Assembly: GCF_030067815.1 (NCBI RefSeq)
Contig: NZ_CP125968.1
Span: 2,410,001 to 2,474,000, forward strand
Length of the DNA: 64,000 bases
DNA from: Sporosarcina thermotolerans
GTDB taxonomy: Bacteria > Bacillota > Bacilli > Bacillales_A > Planococcaceae
Reading direction: 5' to 3'
Positions 18,222 to 27,003 of the stretch are shown here, piece by piece. The notes below the pieces were generated by a model, which was given only the letters and a program-made list of their open reading frames with translations, ran no database searches and had not been told where the DNA came from. How positions within the stretch are numbered: the first letter of the stretch is position 1; every line of letters begins with the position of its first letter. The position numbers were made by a program, and so were the translations under genes.

Positions 18222-19174
18222 TTAATTTACTGTCGCACTCAATGCATCACGCACCCATGCATTATTTTCATAAGAAGACCGGCGTAAGTTCAGGCGCGCT
18301 TGTGAGCGGGGTCCTTTGTTTTTAATGATTCTCTTAAACTCTTCCCAGTCTGGTTGTTTGTACGACCATAATCCACTTTCTTTATCGTAGTGGAAAGTCG
18401 GATCCGGAATTGTTAATCCAAGCGATAAAATACGTGGAATGTATTTGTCAAAAAAGATTTGCCTGAAGTCTTCATTTGTTTTCGTACGGATTTTATATTT
18501 AATCGTTACGTCTTGCTTCGATGACCCCGTTGTTTCTTTGCTTGCCGGTCCAAAGAACATGAGCAATGCTTCCCACCAGCGATCCAAAGCTTCTTGGATC
18601 ATCGCTTTTTGTTCATCTGTCCCTTCTGCTAACGCCATGATGATTGACTCTCCATGTTGGGCATGAAACACTTCTTCCGCACAAATGCGTTGCAACGCCC
18701 TTGCATAAGGTCCATACGAAGCCCCAAGCATATCCGTCTGTGTAATAATAGCTGCTCCGTCAACGAGCCAACCTATGATTCCAGCATCCGCCCATGTTTT
18801 CGTTTCCATATGGAACACGTTATGGAATTTCAAGTCCCCATTGAATAAGTCTTGCATTAAATCTCCACGACTTTTACCGTAAGGTTTTAGCAAGTCCTCC
18901 GTAACTCGAAGCAGAAGCTGACCATGACCCATTTCATCCTGCACTTTAGCATAATGCCAAGTTTACGATTGAGGGATGGAGCTTTCGGTACCCACTCCTT
19001 CTCTGGAAGCGCTCCCATTATTTCGCTCATCCCATGCATGGAAATCAATTTAATCAGTGTCAGTCTGTATTCTTCAGGCATCCAGTCATCTGCCTCAATC
19101 TTAACCCCCGCCTCGATACGTTCCATAAAGCGGGCCAATAAATCCTCATTAGCCATATTGTGTAGAGCCATCAT
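18222..19174 (-). CDS. paaA: phenylacetyl-CoA 1,2-epoxidase catalytic subunit PaaA (one apparent frameshift)
   Basis: One G missing near 18950 (ATGCTAAAG should be ATGGCTAAAG) splits the gene; repaired it has 317 residues. It is the di-iron oxygenase that epoxidises the aromatic ring of phenylacetyl-CoA. Iron-ligand motifs: DEMGHGQ (ExxH, rebuilt across the frameshift) and the later AEEVFHAQHGE. GGGAGGG precedes ATG 19174. It is first in the paaABCD operon, downstream of two palindromic sites. As the enzyme sets pathway entry, a real loss would abolish the pathway; I judge the frameshift a sequencing error. Confidence 0.9.
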
Positions 19175-19227
19175 CTAAACCCTCCCTTAATTGAAGATAT
19201 GTCATTTCTCCATTGTGTATAACAGAA

Positions 19228-19242
19228 ATATAACGATTTAAT
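19228..19242. promoter_or_regulatory. candidate PaaX operator in the paaA promoter
   Basis: ATATAACGATTTAAT, one mismatch from the site before paaX (10109-10123). It overlaps a plausible minus-strand promoter, TTGTTA, 17 bases, then TGTTAT. Binding by PaaX is inference. Confidence 0.45.
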
Positions 19243-19255
19243 AACAAAATGTTAT
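19241..19255. promoter_or_regulatory. perfect 6-bp-arm palindrome in the paaA promoter
   Basis: ATAACAAAATGTTAT, arms ATAACA and TGTTAT around AAA. It overlaps the proposed -35 of the paaA promoter. A related half (TATAACAT on the minus strand) occurs at 5492-5499 between the FMN enzyme and paaY. Confidence 0.45.
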
Positions 19256-19340
19256 ACTTGAAAACAGTATAGTGTATTAACTTGTGAAATGCAAATGTAT
19301 TCTAATAAATTAAAATTCTATTTCACGCCTTATAGATTGA

Positions 19341-20381
19341 TTATAATCCACTGTTTTTATGTCTAACTTCCACTTTCTTATTTTCCGCTTGTTCCATAAG
19401 TGTCGTACTGTGAACCGCTTGAACTTTCGCTGTTGGATCGATATACACCTTCGCATTACTAACTGCTGTTGTAGCCTCGCCAAACCCACTGGCAATCAGT
19501 TTCACTTTTCCTTCATATGTGCATATATCACCTGCTGCATAAATGCCTTCAATGGACGATTCCATTTTGGAATTGACGACAATACTATTTTTCACTATGT
19601 GAAGCCCCCACTCACTAATTGAACCAAGCGAGGAAACGAATCCATAGTTTACGATAACATCATCCACATCGATGACTTCTTCATGATCACCCTTCACTTT
19701 TTCAAGTACAACTTGTTCTATCTGATCCTCACCGATAAATTCAATTGGTATGAACGGAGTCTTGACCTCCACAGATGAGTTCATTACCCTTTCCACACTG
19801 GCCTCATGAGCACGGAATTTCTCCCTTCTGTGTATGAGTGTCACTTTTTTAGCAATTGGTTCAAGCATCAACGACCAGTCAACTGCCGAGTCTCCTCCTC
19901 CGAAAATTTGTACATTCCTACCAGCAAAGTGGTTTAAATCTTTTATGAAATAATGCAAGTTCTTCCCTTCATATTTCTCAGCAGTTTCAAGACCAATTTT
20001 TTTCGGCTGAAATGCACCATTACCCGCCGTAATAATAATCGCCTTTGAAAAATGGATTGCGCAATTCGTAGTCAGTTTAAAAATACCATCTTCCATTTTT
20101 TCCACTTGTTGAACATCTTGCTCCAGTGTGATTGTAGGATTGAATTGGGCCATTTGATCCATAAGATTATCGACTAATTCCTGACCACTGATTTTCGGAA
20201 ATCCAGCAATATCGTAAATATACTTTTCAGGATATAAAGCTGTGAGCTGTCCACCAAGTTGTGGCAGGCTTTCAATAATGTTCACAGACATTTTTCTCAT
20301 GCCGGCATAAAATGCAGTAAATAATCCCACAGGCCCACCACCGATAATGGTTACATCAAAGACATTTCGATCATTACTCAT
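19341..20381 (-). CDS. ferredoxin/flavodoxin-NADP+ reductase, thioredoxin-reductase-like
   Basis: 346 residues. FAD-binding [16 protein letters not shown] at the N-terminus, NADPH-binding GGGDSAVDW near residue 165, and the FAD-contacting [19 protein letters not shown] near the C-terminus. The CxxC of thioredoxin reductase is absent, as in YumC-type ferredoxin-NADP reductases. GAGGAGAG precedes ATG 20381. It lies 166 bases upstream of paaA on the same strand. Since no PaaE (reductase) gene is seen, it may feed electrons to PaaABC through a ferredoxin; this is inference, and a general housekeeping FNR is the alternative. Confidence 0.87.
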   Translation of the reverse strand: MSNDRNVFDVTIIGGGPVGLFTAFYAGMRKMSVNIIESLPQLGGQLTALYPEKYIYDIAGFPKISGQELVDNLMDQMAQFNPTITLEQDVQQVEKMEDGIFKLTTNCAIHFSKAIIITAGNGAFQPKKIGLETAEKYEGKNLHYFIKDLNHFAGRNVQIFGGGDSAVDWSLMLEPIAKKVTLIHRREKFRAHEASVERVMNSSVEVKTPFIPIEFIGEDQIEQVVLEKVKGDHEEVIDVDDVIVNYGFVSSLGSISEWGLHIVKNSIVVNSKMESSIEGIYAAGDICTYEGKVKLIASGFGEATTAVSNAKVYIDPTAKVQAVHSTTLMEQAENKKVEVRHKNSGL

Positions 20382-20690
20382 ACATACTCTCCTCTTTTCG
20401 ATCATTATTTGAATTTCACTTGCCGGCGCGTTTTAAAGGTGTTCTATTCGTTTTTTGCGCATTTATATACAGATTCAACTTATCGATGCTACTTCTATCG
20501 CATCTCCAATATAACTTTATATAAACGACGCAGTAATAATATGTTATGAAAAGTACTTTAATACTTTATACATACAGTGTCAATAAATCTATTGAAGATT
20601 CCCAGTCTTACGATTAATTCAATGAATTTCCCCAGTGGGATTCGCGACTAACAGGTTTACATAACAATATTATATTCACCAATAAAAAAA

Positions 20691-20725
20691 CATCAGCAAA
20701 CGCTTAATGACAAGCGCTGCTGATG
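20691..20725. terminator. intrinsic terminator of the CvfC-like gene
   Basis: Arms CATCAGCA and TGCTGATG with an inner CGCTT/AAGCG pair; followed on the minus strand by seven T. It lies 30 bases after the stop at 20756. The rest of the 375-base gap (20382-20755) upstream of the FNR gene holds its promoter but no gene. Confidence 0.8.
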
Positions 20726-20755
20726 TTAGACATTTAATGACATTCTTTTCATTTG

Positions 20756-21886
20756 TTATTCGACAGAATTCACTCGAGCTTCCGTCATTTGTTTCCAAAT
20801 GGAACCTTTAGCTTCTTCCCCTTCTTCGATTCGAGCAATTGCCATACGAACCTGAAGTTTCACTTCAAATTCCGGATCATCCTCGGCAGCGTGAAGTGCA
20901 TCCAATGCTGTTTCAGTTCCAGTTTCATAAAGGAACATCGCGGCACGCCAGCGTACTAACTTGTTTTTATCCCGAAGTGATTCAATTGCTGCATTTTCAA
21001 ACCCTTCAAATCCAAGATCACTCATACAATCACCAGCAGTCCTTCTGACGGCCCAGCTTTTGTCCTTCAATGCTTTTTCAACATAAGGAATAACAGCTTC
21101 ATCTTCAATCATTCCAAGATAAACAGTTGCTAGGCGACGTATGGACATTTTTTCATCATCCAATGCTTTGTCAAGCAAAGGTAAATCAGAAACTTCCGGA
21201 TCCGGCATTTGGTCAATTAACTGGAAGCGTTTTTCCCATTCATCCACGTTGAATTGTTCAAGTGTTACTTTGGTTCGTCGATTTTCTTTCGTTTCTCCGC
21301 TGTTTAGAGACTGTTCAATAATATCCTGTAACCGTTCATCAGGATAAGCTGCTTCAACTTCTGCAACAACTGTTTCCCCGATTTCCTGCTTTTCACCATA
21401 ACGGATTCCATAGTCGGCCCATTTACGAAGAAGGATATAGTTTTCCACTTCCGTACTATGCACTTTTTCCATAGCATTTTTAAAACGTTCACTTAAACCG
21501 AACCGCAACTCCGAGCCACTATCAAAGACCTTCACTTGGAGGGGAATGTCTTTATATGTTTGGACATGAACATAGACTTCGCCGTAATTTTCATCCGGGG
21601 CTTGCTCAGCAGTGTCGGCCTCAACATTTTCTTCATTAAAAACACGTCGCACTTCAGCAAGAATATCCTCCCATGCTACGTTGCCAATCCGTTCAACCGC
21701 CATGAAGTTCATGACATGATAGATTCCCTTGACCCCTTTGATGCCCAGGATATCTGACACTGGATGTGGCGCGGTTTCAGCATCCTCTTTTTTATAGTTA
21801 TGGCTTATTCCCATTGGCAATTCTTCATCCACAATGATTTTCATGGAATTTGGGCTTGGTGTCGGTTCAATCGTAACGATTTTCAT
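20756..21886 (-). CDS. cvfC: conserved virulence factor C-like protein: NifU N-terminal-like domain plus HEAT repeats
   Basis: 376 residues. Residues 1-85 (IVTIEPTPSPNSMKIIVDEE, KGVKGIYHVMNFMAVERI) match the Nfu/NifU N-terminal scaffold domain. From about residue 215 there are HEAT/PBS-lyase-like repeats, recognisable in VRRTAGDCMSDLGFEGFENA and LVRWRAAMFLYETGTETALD. Family members are widespread in Bacillales; the Staphylococcus protein was named from a virulence screen. Biochemical role unknown; an iron-sulphur link is suggested only by the N-terminal domain. Single-gene unit with its own terminator. Confidence 0.8.
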   Translation of the reverse strand: MKIVTIEPTPSPNSMKIIVDEELPMGISHNYKKEDAETAPHPVSDILGIKGVKGIYHVMNFMAVERIGNVAWEDILAEVRRVFNEENVEADTAEQAPDENYGEVYVHVQTYKDIPLQVKVFDSGSELRFGLSERFKNAMEKVHSTEVENYILLRKWADYGIRYGEKQEIGETVVAEVEAAYPDERLQDIIEQSLNSGETKENRRTKVTLEQFNVDEWEKRFQLIDQMPDPEVSDLPLLDKALDDEKMSIRRLATVYLGMIEDEAVIPYVEKALKDKSWAVRRTAGDCMSDLGFEGFENAAIESLRDKNKLVRWRAAMFLYETGTETALDALHAAEDDPEFEVKLQVRMAIARIEEGEEAKGSIWKQMTEARVNSVE

Positions 21887-21916
21887 GTTCTCCCACTCCT
21901 CTTATCATCTACTTTT

Positions 21917-22016
21917 CGGGCGCCAGAGTCTCGGGGTCATAAGTCAAAGCTGCTTTGTGGCAAAAACCGCCACGCCGCATCTTCGCCTTATGCCTGTCGC
22001 CTCTAATCAGGCGCCC
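21917..22016. repeat. GC-rich imperfect palindrome between two genes
   Basis: Outer arms GGGCGCC (21919 region) and GGCGCCC (22010 region) bracket about 85 bases containing two related CATAAG / CTTATG segments and a CCGCCACGCCGC core. Base composition is clearly more GC-rich than the neighbours. It fills the gap between the CvfC-like start and the ABC-F stop and resembles a dispersed intergenic element; other copies are not seen in this window. Confidence 0.45.
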
Positions 22017-22026
22017 TCCGCTTTTG

Positions 22027-23915
22027 TTATGATTCAGCGATTTCCTGCAAATACGTCCACCGTTCTATCAGATGTTCATATTCTGCATTCAGCTTATCCA
22101 ATTGCTTAGTCAACTCACTCACACGATCGTAATTAGCACCCGACGACATCATTTCTGCCTCAGTTGCAGCAATTTCCTCTTCTTTCTTTTCAATATCAGA
22201 TTCAATCGTTTCCCATTCCATTTTCTCGCTATACGTCATTCGTTTTTTCGGTTTTTCTGGTTCAATTGCTGTACGGGTTGGCACACTTTTTTCAATTTTT
22301 GGCTCTTCCGTTTTTTGTAATGCTTTTTCCTCTAAATAATCGGTATAGATGCTGTATAAAGTTTCGATATTTCCCGAACCGTCGAGTACCCATAATTTCG
22401 TCGACGTCCTGTCCAAGAAAAATCGGTCATGGGATATCGTAAGAACCACTCCAGGAAATGTATCGATAAAGGATTCAAGTACCGATAGTGTTTCAATATC
22501 CAAATCATTCGTCGGTTCATCTAATAAAAGAACATTCGGCTGTTCCATTAGTAATTTCAATAGATATAGGCGCTTCCTTTCACCACCAGAAAGCTTTCCG
22601 ATTGGCGTACCATGTGATGAAGTCGGAAAAAGGAATCTTTCCAACATTTGTGTCGCCGAAATTCGAATTCCGTTGCTATCCTCGATATCATTAGATGTCT
22701 CGCGTATGTACTCGATTATACGCTTACTCCCATCCATTTCGGGAAGCTGTTGATGGAAATGTGCAATTTTCACAGTGGTCCCCATTTCAAGGTAGCCACT
22801 ATCCGGTTCCAATTCTTTTGCAATCAATTTCATCAATGTCGTTTTACCGGCCCCGTTCGGTCCTACCATTGCAATACGATCGCCCGATTGCAATAGACAA
22901 TTAAATCCATCAATTACTTTCCTGTCTCCATAAGATTTGGAAACTTCATGAAGCTCAATCACTTTTCGACCAAGACGGGAGGTTTTCAACGCAACATCCA
23001 TATTGGTTGAAGAATTATCCTTCTTAACTTTTTCTTCAAGATCTTCAAAACGGCCAATGCGTGCTTTCTGTTTTGTGGATCTTGCCTTTGCTCCCCGTCT
23101 GATCCATTTCAATTCATTGCGATATCGGTTTCGATTTTTCGCATCAGTCGCCTCTGCCATTTCCTCTCGAATCGCTTTCGACTCCAAATAATCAGCGAAA
23201 TTGCCGGAATGTGCGTAAAGCGTCTTATCCGCCAACTCGTAGATATGAGTGGGAACAGCATCCAAGAAATAACGATCATGCGTGATGAAAACGACTGCAG
23301 CTTTTTCGTTTTTCAAATAATCCTGCAACCAAGTGATCGACTGGACATCAAGATGGTTCGTAGGTTCATCCAATAACAATAGATCAGCAGGTTCTATAAG
23401 TACTTTAGCCAACGATACCCGCTTCTGTTGACCCCCGGATAGCTCTCCCATCCTTTTATTAAATGTTTCAATCCCTAATTTTGTCAGCACCATTCTGGCC
23501 TTAGTATTTAAATCCCATGCCGAGCGTGCATCCATCTCATTTTGCATACGGGAAAAACGTTGTAGTTTCTCTTCTGATGAGGGATCATCCGTCAACGCAG
23601 CAAGTGCATGCTCATACTCCAAATTCAATTTAATGATTGGCGCATCTGACATAAAAACAGTTTCCATGACAGTCTTATCATGATTGATATTCGGAACTTG
23701 GGGTAAATAAGAAATCGTATAGTTATTCGGATGTTCCTTCTTCATTGAATCCGATTCTTCTGTACCAGCAATAATAGAAAGTAGCGTCGACTTACCGGTT
23801 CCATTGATCCCGATCAAACCTACTTCTCACCCTGGACTATTGTAAAGGAGACATCCCGGAACAACGTCTTCTCACCCACGCTTTTTGTAAGCTTTTCAAC
23901 TATTAATTGGCTCAT
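22027..23915 (-). CDS. ABC-F family ATPase, Uup/YfmR-like (one apparent frameshift)
   Basis: One base lost near 23822 splits off the first ~30 residues (MSQLIVEKLTKSVGEKTLFR); repaired it has 629 residues, normal for the Uup group. Two ABC cassettes in tandem: Walker A GINGTGKST and GPNGAGKTT, signatures LSGGQQKR and LSGGERKR, Walker B LLLLDEPTNHLD and VLLLDEPTNDLD. A charged C-terminal coiled coil (from about residue 545) is typical of Uup/YfmR. No membrane segments: a ribosome-associated translation factor rather than a transporter. Confidence 0.88.
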
Positions 23916-24226
23916 GACAACACATCCATTTCTACAAACTGCTTACTCTAATGATAGCTCATTTTCGTGGATTTTTGAATACGATCGCCTTGTGTATCGA
24001 AATGAACGTCAAAAAAAAGTGGTTTACACATTCATTCGAATTGAATCTAAAAAACAAACGGTATCACCTTCACCGTGATGGAGATGATAAGAGAGTGGAA
24101 AGGTAAATTATTTAGAACAAAAACTAAATTAATCAATATATAATTATAGTTTTATTCCGACATTTATATATCTGAAAACACACCATTATCATGCTTAAAA
24201 CACATTTTAAGATAACGATTTTTATT
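23916..24226. other. intergenic region upstream of the peptide transporter
   Basis: No gene is supportable. It holds the divergent upstream regions of the ABC-F gene and the POT transporter and is strongly A/T-rich toward its right end. Confidence 0.4.
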
Positions 24227-24256
24227 TTGACAATACAATTAAATTGTTTATATAAT
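24227..24256 (+). promoter_or_regulatory. sigma-A promoter of the POT transporter gene with overlapping palindrome
   Basis: Perfect -35 TTGACA (24227-24232) and -10 TATAAT (24251-24256) with 18-base spacing. The spacer contains the palindrome ACAATTAAATTGT (24235-24247), a likely operator for an unknown repressor. Confidence 0.75.
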
Positions 24257-24284
24257 AATTAAACGTAAAGGAGGTAAATCCCAA

Positions 24285-25775
24285 ATGGCTCAACTATCCA
24301 AAGAACAAATTGTCGAAAGCGTACCTCAAAAAGGTTTTTTCGGACATCCAAAAGGATTGTTCACTCTGTTTTTCACTGAATTTTGGGAACGTTTTTCATA
24401 CTACGGAATGAGGGCAATTCTTGTCTTCTATATGTACTACGAAGTTTCTAAAGGCGGTTTAGGCCTAAGCGAACCAACCGCATTGGCAATCATGTCGATT
24501 TACGGCTCGCTCGTTTATATGTCCGGAATTATCGGAGGATGGCTGGCAGACCGCATATTTGGCACATCGAAAGCCGTATTTTACGGCGGTATTTTCATAA
24601 TGCTTGGACATATCGTCTTAGCGTTTCCCGGCAATCTAACAATGTTTTTCACTTCTATGGTATTGATCGTCTTAGGGACAGGTCTTTTAAAGCCAAACAT
24701 TTCAAGTATTGTTGGTGACATTTATGCAACTCACGATAATCGTCGCGATTCCGGTTTCAGCGTCTTCTACATGGGTATCAATATGGGTGGTTTTTTAGCG
24801 CCTTTAACTGTTGGGACAATTGGATTGGACTATAACTTCCACCTTGGATTCAGTCTTGCGGCTATCGGTATGTTCGTTGGACTTATTACGTTCCTTATTA
24901 CAAAAAAGAATCTTGGTTTAGCTGGCACGCAAATTGCAAATCCACTTAGCCCTACTGAGCGAAAGCGTTTTGTCAAAAATCTTGTTATAGGAGTAGTTGT
25001 TTTAGTTGCTTTACTGTTCATTACCATTCCTAATGGGTGGTTAACATTTAACTCATTCATTGCTCTCGTTGGTATTTTGGGCTTTGTGATACCTTTCTCT
25101 TACTTCTTTTTAATGTACAGAAGTCCAAAAACAACGGCAGATGAGAAATCGAGAATTATTGCTTATATTCCGTTATTCCTTGCCGCTGTCATGTTTTGGG
25201 CAATTGCGGAACAAGGATCTACTATCCTTGCCCTTTATGCAGACAAACGAACTAATTTAGATGCATTCGGGTTTCATATATCACCTGCGTGGTTTCAATC
25301 GTTAAATCCGTTATTCATCATTACTATGGCACCGGTATTTGCTTGGCTCTGGATAAAATTAGGTAAACGGCAACCTTCGATCCCACAAAAGTTTTCATTA
25401 GGGATTTTGTTCGCCGGGCTTTCTTTCATCGTCATTCTTTTACCAGCTTATTTTGGTGGAACCGACAAATTAGTGAACCCATTGTGGCTCGCCTTAAGCA
25501 TTTTCATTCTTGTTATAGGTGAATTATGTCTCTCTCCTGTTGGATTATCTGCAACTACTAAATTGGCGCCCGCAGCTTTCTCTGCACAAACAATGAGCCT
25601 CTGGTTCTTATCTAATGCCGCCGCTCAAGCATTAAACGCTCAGCTCGTGAAGCTCTATTCTGATAAAACCGAAATGTTATACTTCGGTATCATTGGTGGC
25701 GTTGCAATCGTATTAAGCATAATCCTTTTTGCAGCGTCTCCTGTCATTCAAAGATTCATGAAAGGTGTGCATTAG
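24285..25775 (+). CDS. dtpT: POT/PTR family proton-dependent di/tripeptide transporter
   Basis: 496 residues, about 14 membrane segments. The family hallmark EFWERFSYYGM (ExxERFxYYG) lies near residue 31, followed by IIGGWLADRIFGTSKAVFYG and LGTGLLKPNISSIVGD. It imports di- and tripeptides with protons. AAAGGAGGT precedes ATG 24285 by about 8 bases, and a strong sigma-A promoter lies just upstream. Single gene with a terminator behind it. Confidence 0.93.
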   Translation: MAQLSKEQIVESVPQKGFFGHPKGLFTLFFTEFWERFSYYGMRAILVFYMYYEVSKGGLGLSEPTALAIMSIYGSLVYMSGIIGGWLADRIFGTSKAVFYGGIFIMLGHIVLAFPGNLTMFFTSMVLIVLGTGLLKPNISSIVGDIYATHDNRRDSGFSVFYMGINMGGFLAPLTVGTIGLDYNFHLGFSLAAIGMFVGLITFLITKKNLGLAGTQIANPLSPTERKRFVKNLVIGVVVLVALLFITIPNGWLTFNSFIALVGILGFVIPFSYFFLMYRSPKTTADEKSRIIAYIPLFLAAVMFWAIAEQGSTILALYADKRTNLDAFGFHISPAWFQSLNPLFIITMAPVFAWLWIKLGKRQPSIPQKFSLGILFAGLSFIVILLPAYFGGTDKLVNPLWLALSIFILVIGELCLSPVGLSATTKLAPAAFSAQTMSLWFLSNAAAQALNAQLVKLYSDKTEMLYFGIIGGVAIVLSIILFAASPVIQRFMKGVH

Positions 25776-25793
25776 GCAGGCTGTCGCATGAAG

Positions 25794-25824
25794 AAAAGCA
25801 TGACCCATTCGCGGTTATGCTTTT
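25794..25824 (+). terminator. intrinsic terminator of the POT transporter gene
   Basis: AAAAGCATGACC and GGTTATGCTTTT pair around CATTCGC, followed by T-rich DNA. It begins 19 bases after the stop codon. Confidence 0.75.
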
Positions 25825-25931
25825 TTCCTTTGGTAAAAAATCCGGGTTTTTTAAGGAAAAGTATTTCTACAGAGGATCTTGAGTGTTATGATAGGCGTAT
25901 TAATTAAATTTATAGAAAAGAGGGAAAATAC

Positions 25932-26948
25932 TTGATTGTAGGTTTATCGATTATTTTGATATTGGTTTTATTTTTGCCTTTCACAGTTCCATTTGTTGAA
26001 CGCAATTTGGAAGCATTCCTATTCATAATGGGTATCGCTGCAGTCATAGTGAGCGGTGTCTTGGACAAGGCTTTACTACTTAAAGCTCTTGAAGATCCAA
26101 TACATATTACCCTTGCAGTCATTATTGCAGGGTTGTTATTCAAATGGCTTCAAAGACCCTTTGAAAAAGGGATTAGGGGAATTAGCCGAACAATCCCTTA
26201 TAGGCTATTTCTCGCCCTCGTCGTAATTGTACTTGGAATCGTTTCCAGTCTAATTACAGCAATCATCGCTGCAATTGTTTTAGTGGCGATTGTAGGTGTC
26301 TTGCAACTCGACCGTAAATCCGAAGTACGACTTGTTATCCTTGCATGTTATTCAATTGGAATGGGGGCTGTTTTGACACCGGTCGGTGAACCTCTTTCCA
26401 CGATTGCTACAAGTAAATTGAATGAGGATTTCTTTTATTTATTACGATTAATAGGTCCAGATGTAATTCCCGGGGTTATAGCTTTCGGAATTCTCGCGGC
26501 CTTCATGATTAAACCTTCCAAAAAAGGTATCGGATTGAAGGCAAAACAAGGACAAGAATCATTCATTGAGATTCTGATTCGTGGATTTAAGATTTATCTG
26601 TTTGTCATGGCTTTGACTTTGTTAGGTGCAGGTTTTGAACCATTCATCGAAAGGTTCTTGTTAGGCCTTAGTCCATACGTCCTTTACTGGATTAATATGA
26701 TTTCAGCTGTGCTTGACAATGCAACGCTTGCCGCCGCGGAAATCAGCCAAGAGATGGATGAACCAACAATTAAAGCGATTCTTTTAGGACTTCTGATTAG
26801 TGGAGGTATGCTCATCCCTGGTAATATACCGAATATCATCGCTGCGGGAAAGTTAAACATTAAAAGTGGCGAGTGGGCCAAATTCGGTGTACCGGTCGGT
26901 CTTATCGCTATGGTTATTTACTTCGTTGTAATTGTTATTTTTGGTTAA
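25932..26948 (+). CDS. DUF1646 family putative cation transporter
   Basis: 338 residues with about 9-10 hydrophobic segments. It shows the pattern of NhaD/ArsB-like ion transporters, including IGMGAVLTPVGEPLSTIATS and ISGGMLIPGNIPNIIAAGKL, two re-entrant-like glycine/proline segments. AGAGGGA precedes the TTG start at 25932 by about 8 bases. Substrate unknown; a sodium or other cation antiport role is inferred from fold resemblance only. Transcribed alone. Confidence 0.75.
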   Translation: MIVGLSIILILVLFLPFTVPFVERNLEAFLFIMGIAAVIVSGVLDKALLLKALEDPIHITLAVIIAGLLFKWLQRPFEKGIRGISRTIPYRLFLALVVIVLGIVSSLITAIIAAIVLVAIVGVLQLDRKSEVRLVILACYSIGMGAVLTPVGEPLSTIATSKLNEDFFYLLRLIGPDVIPGVIAFGILAAFMIKPSKKGIGLKAKQGQESFIEILIRGFKIYLFVMALTLLGAGFEPFIERFLLGLSPYVLYWINMISAVLDNATLAAAEISQEMDEPTIKAILLGLLISGGMLIPGNIPNIIAAGKLNIKSGEWAKFGVPVGLIAMVIYFVVIVIFG

Positions 26949-26951
26949 ATT

Positions 26952-26994
26952 AAAAAGCGGGCTGTCACGATTTTTTGTGACAACCCGCTTTTTT
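26952..26994. terminator. bidirectional intrinsic terminator
   Basis: AAAAAGCGGGCTGTCACGA and TGTGACAACCCGCTTTTTT form a long stem (one internal mismatch) with T runs on both strands. It ends the DUF1646 gene on the plus strand and the proline dehydrogenase gene on the minus strand. Confidence 0.9.
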
Positions 26995-27003
26995 ACGTTA
27001 ATT

